Below, piece by piece: positions 33,501 through 45,500 of a stretch of DNA of 64,000 nucleotides. Position 1 is the first letter of the stretch. Every line of letters starts with the position of its first letter. The position numbers and the translations under genes are program-made. Source of the stretch: Leguminivora glycinivorella. Taxonomy: Eukaryota; Arthropoda; Insecta; Lepidoptera; Tortricidae. The stretch lies in NCBI RefSeq assembly GCF_023078275.1, contig NC_062979.1, positions 23,727,848-23,791,847 on the forward strand, in the 5' to 3' direction. The notes below the pieces were generated by a model. That model was given only the letters and a program-made list of their open reading frames with translations, made no database searches and had not been told where the DNA came from.

Positions 33501-36500
33501 TACATATTTTTTACATTGCGAGTGTGATGAAAAACATTGTGTGTAACTCGGAGAGTATGAACATTACAAACTCGAGTCTTTAAATCGCTCCGGCAAGCCG
33601 TCGCGATTTAACTTACCTACTCTCGTTATGGCGGCTACTTATACTGGCGTTTAAGTGAGGTCAAAAAAGACGAGTGGCGTGAGTGAGTAAGTAAAGTAAA
33701 GACGAAACGAGTATTTTTTGACTCGGTTAAACACCGTTGCATATTATAATACTTTTTCTACGACCAATACGACCATGCACTTACTTTTTAGGGTTCCGTA
33801 GTCAACTAGGAACCCTTATAGTTTCGCCATGTCTGTCTGTCCGTCCGTCCGTCCGTCCGTCCGTCCGCGGATAATCTCAGTAACCGTAAGCACTAGAAAG
33901 CTGAAATTTGGTACCAATATGTATATCAATCACGCCAACAAAGTGCAAAAATAAAAAATGGGAAAAAATGTTTTATTAGGGTACCCCCCCTACATGTAAA
34001 GTGGGGGCTGATATTTTTTTTCATTCCAACCCCAACGTGTGATATATTGTTGGATAGGTATTTAAAAATGAATAAGGGTTTACTAAGATCGTTTTTTGAT
34101 AATATTAATATTTTCGGAAATAATCGCTCCTAAAGGAAAAAAAGTGCGTCCCCCCCTCTAACTTTTGAACCATATGTTTAAAAAATATGAAAAAAATCAC
34201 AAAAGTAGAACTTTATAAAGACTTTCTAGGAAAATTGTTTTGAACTTGATAGGTTCAGTAGTTTTTGAGAAAAATACGGAAAACTACGGAACCCTACACT
34301 GAGCGTGGCCCGACACGCTCTTGGCCGGTTTTTAATAGTTTTTAACCCCCGACGCAAAAACGAGGGGGTGTTATAAGTTTGACGTGTCTGTCTGTGTGTA
34401 TGTCTGTCTATCTGTCTGTTTGTTTGTTTGTCTGTTTGTCTGTCTGTCTGTCTGTTATGTCCGTCTGTCTGTCTGTCAAAAGAATTTTATGGTTCGGTTA
34501 TCTAGAATAACTTTCATGAAATTCGCACTGTTTCCTGTATTTTGACGCGTCGGCCTCCCCTCTGCTCCTGCCTCACCCTGTCGCACTCCCCCGCGCCGCC
34601 GCCAGCCCCCGGCGCCCCGCGACCCCGCTATATCCATTAAAGGCTTCCTAACAATGCTTTAAGAGCTATATCGTATGCGTGGGTGCGCGGGGCGCCGGGC
34701 CCCAGCTGGCATCTTTTATGTAGGGTTTTAGAGATCTACGACACTGTAAATGACGAATAACACTACTTCTTCTTCCTTGCGTTATCCCGGCATTTGCCAC
34801 GGCTCATGGGAGCCTGGGGTCCGCTTTGACAACTAATCCCAAGATTTGGCGTAGGCACTAGTTCTTACGAAAGCGACTAGCTGCCATCTGACCTTTCAAC
34901 CCGAAGGGTAACTAGGCCTTGTTGGAATTAGTCCGGTTTCCTCACGATGTTTTCCTTCACCGTAAAGCGACGAATAACACTACGGGAGTAGAAAAAATGA
35001 TTATTGATTCAGCAGAAACTTCAGCGAGCGGTACCAATAATAATTTAAATTAAAGGTTCAAGATTTAAACTACCTAGAAACCTAGATATAAGAAGCGATC
35101 ACAACTTCTAAACCGATTTTTAGAAAACCCATTAGAGGCAATGAAAGCGAAAGGAATAACATTATTACTACTTATTGTCTGGTTGAGGTAACTGGTGACC
35201 GAAGAACTGGCGACTTCCTCGCACAACGTATCAGCATTGCGATACAGCGAGGAAATGTCGCCAGTATCCTTGGTACAATGCCTCAAGGGCCTATTTTAGA
35301 CATTAGCTAGCTTTTAAGTTTAGTCTTAGTTTCTTATATAATTATGTAAATATGTTCATGTAAATAAAAAGCTTCATCATCATCATATCAGCCGAAAGAC
35401 GTCCACTGCTGGACATAGGCCTCCCCCAAAGATTGCCACAATGACCTGTCCTGCGCCACCCGCATCCAGCGGACTCCTGCTGAATAAAGAGCTTATTATT
35501 ACTTATTGTCTTAAGGCTTCCCACAGAGAGTCTTAAAAATTCATAATCTTAAAAAAAAATTGTATGCAATCTGACAGTTCAAACTGACACTGACAAGACA
35601 CTGACAGCTCTGTCAGTGTCAATTTGCATACAATTTTTTTTTTAAGATTATGAATTTTTAAGACTGTCTGTGGGAAGCCTATGTCTGTAGCTTACTGATA
35701 CAGATGTAGTGCGAAAAGATTTTCCTTCGTATTGTTAAGGAAACGTACGAACCTGTCATGCTATTTCAGTCAGTCTCAGTACAAGACGTAGGTACTGTCA
35801 CTGTTATGAACTAGCATGAAAAATACGAACGTTTCCGGAAAAATACGAAACCCTCTTCGCACTACATCGTAACGCGGTCGCCGGCGTATCATGCTGCCAA
35901 TTTTATCACTTATCCACGTGGATAAAGCATCTGTCACGCTTTAAGAAGTGTCAGTGTGAGAGTGACAGATGTCTTATCCACGTGGATAAGTGATAAAATT
36001 GGCAGCATGATACACAGGCAGCCGGCGTATCATGCTGACAGATGTCTTATCCACGTGGATAAGTGATAAAATTGGCAGCATGATACACAGGCAGCCGGCG
36101 TATCATGCTGCCAATTTTATCACTTATCCACGTGGATAAGAAATCTGTCACTCTCACACTGACATACTTGCCAAAGCGTGATGAATGCTTTATCCACGTG
36201 GATAAGTGATAAAATTGGAATCATAATACGCCGGCTGCGGGCGTATCATGCTGCCAATTTTATCACTTATCCACGTGGATAAGACATCTGTCACTCTTAC
36301 ACTGACGTACTTGCTAAAGCGTGACGGATGCTTTATCCACGTGGATAAGTGATAAAATTGGCAGCATGATACGCCGGCTGGACGACCAAAGTTTCTTATT
36401 ATAGCTCGGAAAGGGTGAACTACTTATCTTATGAATAATATGATGTCAGAGTCCGACGTGTAAAATTATATGGAAAATAGCTCAAGACACTAATTACTGT

Positions 36501-39500
36501 TTATTACCTCTATACCTAAGTTATGTCAACTTACCGTATATTTATGTAAGTACAAAATTACGACTAATAGCGATAGCTACGTGACTTACTGAATGCCAGT
36601 TTGAAGCAGTTTACCTCAGACTAATAATAAAGTGTTATGCAACCCACAAGGACAACCGACTGGGGTCAATGCCAGCCTAGTTCAGTTTGTGTTGCAATGG
36701 ATGCATGCCTTTTGATGCAGTTCCAAAATAAACAGTAGGTACTAATTTTATTTCAAAGGATGCATAGGATAAACTGAAATAATGTCATAACTAAGAAAAA
36801 GTGACCAAGGCCTCCATGTTTTCCAAGCTGGATTCGAATCAGCTTCCTCTGTTGCGTGCGGACATCGGGTCACGATGGCAACGGTCGAAAATACCAACTA
36901 TTATGTCTATTTCCGAAGGCTTCTTTGTATATAACTTTTATTTCAGTGTAGTGTGACTACTTAAAAACATTTTTTTTTCATTCTCAAAATATTTATTCCA
37001 ATTGTAATTTGAAGTTCTTAATTGTAATTGTACCTACTTAAAAAATACAAATTAAAATATCCGGAGAGATAGGCCAAAATACCGACCGAATGGGCACCAC
37101 CACCCGAGGCCGAAGTAGGCCAAAAATGAGATGGCGGAAAGACCTGTAAGTACTAGTTTTTTGGCGATTGGCGGGAGCATGCACAAATTGCACAAAGCCG
37201 CGACGAGTGGCGGTAACAGGGGAGGCTTTTGTCCAGCAGTGAGACACACTATCTTAGACTATTTAAAAAAAATTTAGAGGTATATTTCCGAGCTCATACA
37301 AACCATCAGCAACCTTCAAATCCAGGGTGAAGTGAATAGGCAACCTTTGGCCAAGAGTAAGCCCATTTATAATAATAAAAAACCGGTCAAGTGCGAGTCG
37401 GACTCGCTCACCGAGGGTTCCGTACAAACTTTCAATAGTTGAATCATCAAAATGTTATTCATAGAACTCTACAGATTTGACTAAATCCCTCAAGTCTCAA
37501 TTTCCCACATAACAAGTAATATTTTAATATACAATTTTATTGTTAGACATTTTAGACAACGTCCAAATAAAATCAAGACTATTCGACTTCAATAGTTTAC
37601 GACTTACGACATGTCGCTAGGACGCTCTTGAACCGACCTCATTATATCAGGAAAAACGCGATGTAGGAAATGAGCGTTCAACGTACAGCGACATCTATCG
37701 GCAAATTGAGTAAACTAATGCGCGCGAGCTAGTATGGAAGATGATTTTTATGGAATAATTGTTTATTGCGTGAACCCATTTTAACCATTTTGCCTCTATT
37801 TGAAAGCAGGTAATGTCATTGTTATTTTGTTATAAAATACAGGTACAATAAACACCCGCAAGGGTGTTGAAATTGAAAGTGTAAATCTGAAAGGTTTTTT
37901 TATAAATAAATAAAAAGTTTTCAAGATGCGTGTACGAATTTATTTTTCCTGTAATATTTATTATAATAGCCATGTTTGGTGAAAATTTCATAAATTTATC
38001 TTGGTAAACTTCGGAGATAAGGGGGGGGGGCGGTATTTTTTTTTACATTTTCCTTCAAAAAACATTTTTTTTTCCACAACCAAAAAATTATAAAAAATAG
38101 TTTTGATATGTACAATTTGAGCTCTTTTTAACGATACCCCATTTGACCTAGTTACTTGAAATTTTCAGTTTGCCCCCCTTTCATTTTGGCCATTTTCTAT
38201 CATTTATATTAATTATTAAAAATAAAAAATACTTTCAACTTGTAGAGGTTCACAATGTTTATAACTATTCCAAATTTCATATCGATAGCATAAGACAAGT
38301 AGTTCTCGAGATATTTAACAATGTGACAGACATCAGACGGACAGAGTCGCACCATAAGGGTTCCTGTTGTACCTTTTTGGTACGGAACCCTAAAAAGTAG
38401 AGGTATAAGACTTTTGAATGTCTCCAGTGATTCAAATGCAAAGGTTGACGAATACATAATTGTATGAACCGTATTGCTATGCAGGCTGCGTTTGAGCAGT
38501 GATTAAAATGACAGATGGACGCAAGCCTTGGCCGTTCGTGCGAGGTTTGAGGAAAACCGACAACAATGGGATCGTGGAAAACTGGGTGGAATACAGCCTT
38601 AAAAACTGCATTAAGCCACAGTATTATATAAAGAGTACTATCTTATAGCTAATCTCTGCCTGCCGCTAAAGTGGCGCCCACCCGCTCTCGGTAACTGGCT
38701 ACATAGCCGAATGGTACAAACGCTCTCGAAACGAAACTCTCGTAGATATCTATCTCTATCGCTCTTGCGTATTAGAGTGACAGAGCCAGACTACCTTTCG
38801 CGGCGTTTCGTTTTCGTTTCGCGTCGCAGAAATGCTTCCCATCGGCTTTGCCGCCTAATGCCTTAAAAAAAGCCGATGAAATACTTAGCTTGACGTTTAT
38901 TTAACCCTTGCATAGGCATGCCTTGCATAACCCTTGCATAGGGTTGTCTATTGTTTGCCCGACAGTCATTTAACATAATATTCATTTGCCCGAATCTAAC
39001 TTGCTTGAATTTCATTTGCCCGAATGATTTGTTTACCATAAAAATCATATGACATACTCGTTGTTTATCCGAATATTACCTTCCATAATCATACAATGCC
39101 ATACTATTTGTTAGCCATATTATTAAGTGCAATAATATGGTTTCATAGAATATTCAAACGCCATAAGCAATTATTGCCATATTAATTGTTGCCCATATTA
39201 TTACCTAACCTAACCTACTTTCTGATAGCAGTTTCATTTTCCAGGGGTCACAGTTCTAACCTAACCTAACCTACTTTTCCAGCAGTTTCATTCTCCAGGG
39301 GGTCACAGTTCTAACCTAACCTAACCTACTTTCTGATAGCAGTTTTATTTTCCAGGGGGTCGCAGTTCTAACCTAACCTAAACTACTGTCTGATGGGATA
39401 CCCCCATTTGCCAGAATTTCATTTGCCATAATTTTATTTGCCATCCTATTCAACAATCATAATATTGTTTCTCATAACATCTTATGCCATAATCATTGTT

Positions 39501-42500
39501 TACTATATTAATCTAGTGCCAGAAACTTTGTTTCCCATAAAGTCAGTTTCCATAATGTCATTTGTCAGAATCATCGAAATCCGTAATTACCACATTCCAT
39601 ACCATCATTTGTCATACAAATTAGCGTCCAGAAAAGTCAATTTCCATAATGTGCTTTGGCAGAATCGAAAACTACTATAATAGGTACTAGAAGGACTAGA
39701 GAATGAAACTGCTATCAGAAAGTAGGTTAGGTTAGGTTAGAACTGTGACCCCCTGGAAAATGAAACTGCTATCAGAAAGTAGGTTAGGTTAGGTTAGAAC
39801 TGTGAACCTCTGGAAAAGGAAACTGCTTTGAAAAGTAGGTTAGGTTAGGTTAGAACTGTGACCCCCCGGAAAATGAAAATACTATCAGACAGTAGGTTAG
39901 GTTAGGTTAGAACTGCGACCCCCTGGAAAATGAAACTGCTATCAGAAAGTAGGTTAGGTTAGGTTAGAACTGTGACCCCTGGAGAATGAAACTGCTGGAA
40001 AAGTAGGTTAGGTTAGGTTAGAACTGTGACCCCTGGAAAATGAAACTGCTATCAGAAAGTAGGTTAGGTTAGGTAATAATATGGGCAACAATTAATATGG
40101 CAATAATTGCTTATGGCGTTTGAATATTCTATGAAACCATATTATTGCACTTAATAATATGGCTAACAAATAGTATAGCATTGTATGATTATGGAAGGTA
40201 ATATTCGGATAAACAACGAGTATGTCATATGATTTTTATGGTAAACAAATCATTCGGGCAAATGAAATTCAGGCAAGTTAGATTCGGGCAAATGAATATT
40301 ATGTTAAATGACTGTCGGGCAAACAATAGACAACCCTGTCTGATAGTATTTTCATTTTCCGGGGGGTCACAGTTCTAACCTAACCTAACCTACTTTTCAA
40401 GCAGTTTCCTTTTCCAGAGGTTCACAGTTCTAACCTAACCTAACCTACTTTCTGATAGCAGTTTCATTTTCCAGGGGGTCACAGTTCTAACCTAACCTAA
40501 CCTACTTTCTGATAGCAGTTTCATTATCTAGTCCTTCTAGTAACTATTATAGTAATTTTCGATTCTGCCAAAGCACATTATGGAAATTGACTTTTCTGGA
40601 CGCTAATTTGTATGACAAATGATGGTATGGAATGTGGTAATTACGGATTTCGATGATTCTGACAAATGACATTATGGAAACTGACTTTATGGGAAACAAA
40701 GTTTCTGGCACTAGATTAATATAGTAAACAATGATTATGGCATAAGATGTTATGAGAAACAATATTATGATTGTTGAATAGGATGGCAAATAAAATTATG
40801 GCAAATGAAATTCTGGCAAATGGGGGTATCCCATATTTTCGACCTGTCTGGCAGATAACTTGACGCAGCCAATGAAATTCTGTCTGTATGACAATCAATT
40901 CCTCCAATTCGCTTTAAGAAACAACAATTAATAATAATAATCATCATCATCATGTTCGCCCACTGCTGAGCATAGGCCTCTCTTCTAGTACGCCATGTAT
41001 CCCGGTCCTGAGCTAGTCTCATCCAGTTGTGACCCGCAATTTTGCGGATGTCGTCCACCCAACGAGGATGCCAAGCGCTTCTTACAGTTCTTACATCTGT
41101 AATAAGCGGTCACCATTCCGTTAACATTTTAGTCCACCTGCCATCACTCTGCCTAGCAACATTCCCGCCCAACTCCATTTTAATTTGGTAATGACGAAAC
41201 CAACGTCTTGCGCCTTGGTGCGACGACGGATCTCGGTATTCCTTACCCGATCTCAAATCTTGATACCTTACATAGCACGCTCCATTAATAGTAGGTTAAT
41301 ATTAGTCCTTGTCGGCGTTTGTCCAAGAGCCAACAAGTAATGTTTAATGTTCACTAATCAATTAAACTTAGCGACGCAAATAATGAGTGTAAACCTTACG
41401 TCATATTTCAAACATGGAACGTTCCCAACACTTCACACAAACAATTAGGTAGGTACATATTATGGTCCTTGAATGTAACTAATAAACCAGTCAAATCGCC
41501 AAGACACATCCAAGATAATTTAACAAGATAATAGTTATTTGTTATACAAGGGGACAAAGTTATATTTTAACGCCGAGTGTGGAATTGAAAAACGAGCAAG
41601 TGAAAGGATTCTATAGTTGAACCACGAGCGAAAGCGAGTGGTTCGAGAATATAATCCTGAACTTGCGAGTTTTTTTACACACGAGAAGTAATAGTTATTT
41701 GTTATACAAGGGGGCAAAGTTGTATTTTAACGCCGAGTGTGGAATTGAAAAACGAGCAAGTGAAAGGATTCTATAGTTGAACCACGAGCGAAGCGAGTGG
41801 TTCGAGAATAGAATCCTGAACTTGCGAGTTTTTTAACACACGAGAAGTAAAATACATTTGCACCCGAGTGTAACACAAAACTTTTCCCCTCACTATAGCG
41901 AGGAAACTACAACGCAAAAAATGCGTTTATCACTGCTTCCAGTAGTTCCACAGGTGGTAAATCATCTTTATTACTAGATTCACCTACTTTTATCAGTTTT
42001 AAAGCAGTTAATTTGACTTTATTCAAGGTCAAATAACTTTACCCACTAGTGGATAAAATGCGTTTTTACCCGCTGGTATTAAAGGACAAAACACGTGTTT
42101 CCGAGCTAGTGAGGGGAAAATACATTTGCACCCGAGTGTAACACAAAACTTTTCCCCTCACTACAGCGAGGAAACTACAACGCTAAAAATGCGTTTAATA
42201 CTGCTTCCAGTAGTTCCACAGGTGGTAAATCATCTTTATTACTAGATTCACCTACTTTTATCAACTTGAAAGCAGTTAAATTGACTTTATTCAATGTCAA
42301 ATTACTTTACCCACTAGTGGATAAAATGCGGTTTTACCCGTTGGTATTAAAGGACAAAACACGTGTTTCCGAGCTAGTGAGGGGAAAACGTTATTTGTAG
42401 TCGCCTGTTATTACGCGAGCGGACAAAATTGATAAAAGTGAACTTTTTAGAATTTAAAAGCCTGGGCACCCCTAGAAACCCTTTATTTTGCTGTAAAGAC

Positions 42501-45500
42501 TGGCCTATAAATGTTTTAGCTATTCATCACACATAACAGGCTTAATTACATTCAGTCTGGCTAATTAGACTATGCAACGCTTATACATTAGCAACACAAG
42601 ATGGACTGTCAATTGTTTCTACCTTCAGCCAAACCTACAATAGTTTGCGTCGTGACGAACGATCGCGATACGCAACTGGCTCTGTGATCTGTCGCGCCAA
42701 TACGGATAAGCGAGAGTTAACTACGATATGATTGCACTTTTGGCTAGAGGACCGATATAAGGAGGATATAGGTAGACGTCGTGTGTCGCGAATTTTAATG
42801 GCGATGGTAGTCATACTTTAAGTCTAGACGTTAATATCTGATCGATGTTTAACTTATTGTCGAAATAGTCAATCATACCATATGTGATAAAGATTCTGTC
42901 CCACGGTCCCACAATTAATACACATTCATACATATAATCACGCCTGTATCCCATAAAAGGGTAGGCAGAGCACATGAACTACTCAAGTTTCAGTGCCACT
43001 CTTGGCAAAAAGGGGTTGAAAGAAATCCAAATTGTATAATTGTATTGTAATTGTATTGCAGTGACAGGTTGGCAGCCGCGGTCGCCTACGCCACAATTTA
43101 CCCCATATCCCACAGTCGACGTCTACGACACCCACAGGAAGAAAGTGGGTGGTGAAATTTTTAATCCATCACCACACAATACACATAACATGATATGTGT
43201 GTGATAGATTATATTTGCAATAGCTTTCTATCTAATATAATACAATACAATACAATACAAACACATACACATACTTACAGATTTATAAAACCTCATTATG
43301 TTTAAAGATTGTGTCATAGTAACATTTTAGAATTGTAAACTACCCTCATTATTAGTATCATGATTTGGTTACTTGGACGTTGATGTTTCAGTTTAGTGTT
43401 TATTATTCCTATCTATAATTTAATTGTATTTTACTGTAATGTAATTTAAGAAAACAAATATCTTATGTGATTTGAAGTTTCGTAAAGATGATAATTGTGA
43501 TCATAATGTATTGTCCATTTATTTAAAAGATGGTTAACTGATAACGATGATAACTGGTCATACTAGCATAGTTGCCCTTTGTTCTAAATGCTTTAAAAGG
43601 CCAGGTAGCTCAGTTGTCAGACACTTTGTTCTGGTTAAGCGACAAGACAACAAGAGGTACGATCATGCTTCATTTTATTGATTTCTATATTGCTGTGATT
43701 TAAATGAAATTATTCTTATAGTAGATATTGATATTGATTTGCTATTTATTAACATATTGGTTTATTGCTTCGTAAAGAAAATAATAATATTTAAATGTTG
43801 CTTAATATTAATGTAATTCTGCTTATTGAGATATTTTATAAATAAAGGTGTATAAACCTGGTTTTTGTTATCAGACTATTTCAAAGAATATTCATATAAA
43901 CATTAAATAAATGTCATATACAAAGAAAAAGTGACCAAGGCCTCCAAGTGTGTGTGATATTCATATATTTACTTTGTTTACGTTATTTGATTTGTGTTGA
44001 ACCAGGTGTATACATGTTTGACATGTTGTTAATATTGATAATGTTTTTATGTACAAAGTTGGTACAAATACAGTTATACGAATTTAAAGACATATCCATA
44101 TGTTTATTTTCAATAAAACCACAAATAATAAACATTTTATTTTTATTTATCATTTAACATCTTTCAATAATCCATACCATATAGCTTATTATTTTTATTA
44201 TATAACTAACATCAGAAGTGCTGGAAACATGAACCCATTTGCTAATACATTTGGAAACGAGTTTCAGGATGGAATCTGCCGAATTAAAAGAAGTATCGCG
44301 GATGCTGTGTCCAAACGCCGCCCAGACGACGACGTGGCGCTACCCGTCTTCGACCCGGCCACAAGCGACAACGGTGCAGAGACGTGGTACAACAACATCG
44401 CCGAGCTTACCAAGGAGTTCTGGTGGAGCAGCCTTGCAACCGTTGCAGAAGCCGGTGAGGCCCTGAAGGGCAATACTTTAACGTGGTTAAAGCGACAAAA
44501 ATTTTACATCTAGCAAAATTCAAGCCCTTTTTTAAAGTGCCTCAGTGTAAACTTAGTTCAGTCCTTGCTTGTTTAAATACAGATGCAAATAATTTATTAA
44601 TAAAAATATAATTTGTACAGAGATTGTTCTTTAAGACTAAGAATTGTTATATGGAGACCATAATCTCTAAGAAAAAGAAAAATAAGTTAATTTATTATTT
44701 AGAGTCTTTTACACAGTTATTTTAGTTAGTTTTTTATTTGTATCAGTTTGTATTTATTTTATCACGTATATTTTAGTAACTTTTTACTGAGTTGAATCCA
44801 TCATATTATCTATTGTAATGTTGACATGTAAATGTGCCCCTGTGGCCTACTTGCTGAATAAATATTTTTGATTTTTGAAAGATTTACATGTTGAGCACAA
44901 CAGTAACAGATATGCTCAGTAGTATTTGAAATAATTTGTCAGATTGGCCGAACGAATTGTGGAAAGTTTCATTTTTTTTTATTGCGAAAAAGATCTCTGG
45001 AATCGAGAGATCTGTCCACAATATACCTGCAATGCAATGTATGTTAATCTATGTATATTTACCTGTATTGAATTGTATTATATTGATCGGCCTAAATTAT
45101 AAATTACATTACTGAGAAGTGAATGATTGGTCAAATTTTATGTATATGTATATATGAAACACTCCGCTGGTCGGCCATTTGTTTGGTGTTTGTCTATCTC
45201 ATTAGCAGCGGGTGATGGGACAAACATGTCTAGATACTTGGCAAGTGGTCAAATTTTATAAATATATATGAAACACTCCGCTGGTCGGCCATTTGTTTGG
45301 TGTTTGTCTTTCTCATTAGCAGCGGGTGAATGGGACAAACATGTCTAGATACTTGGCAAGTGGTCAAAACTTATTCAATACAATCAATCACTATCAGAAG
45401 ATTTTTATTTTATTGGGTACTTCGAGAACGAAGTACTTGTCAGTATGGCCGTGATAGATTATATTTGCAATAGCTTTCTATCTAATATAATACAATACAA

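Larger units (their letters stand above)
38941..40832. mobile_element. Non-autonomous DNA element (E1) interrupted by an inverted copy of itself
   Basis: E1 occupies 38941-39394 and 40345-40832. It starts GGGTTGTCTATTGTTTGCCC and ends GGGGGTATCCC. Between its parts lies E2, a complete inverted copy. Inner sequence has degenerate ATTTGCC(A/C)(G/T)AAT words and a minisatellite of about 60-bp units, each with a CCTAACCTAACCTA run. Copies agree at about 99%. The outer flanks of E1 share only ATA, so its own target duplication is not confirmed. Confidence 0.8.

Noticed and set aside
35881..36380. TTATCCAC words as DnaA boxes of a bacterial origin
   Set aside because: They are arms of a eukaryotic MITE that also occurs at 28625; nothing else bacterial is present.
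39209..40075. CRISPR-like or telomere array
   Set aside because: The genome is an insect's; units are tandem without distinct spacers, and the TTAGG runs are only three repeats long inside a transposon.
39438..40789. Two identical 80-codon frames on opposite strands
   Set aside because: They are the same inner segment of E1 and E2 in inverted orientation; composition is that of degenerate ATTTGCC repeats, not of a protein.
38941..40832. An invertible DNA switch (modules A and B between inverted minisatellites)
   Set aside because: The exact 8-bp duplication and complete ends of E2 explain the layout by a self-insertion; no recombinase is nearby.
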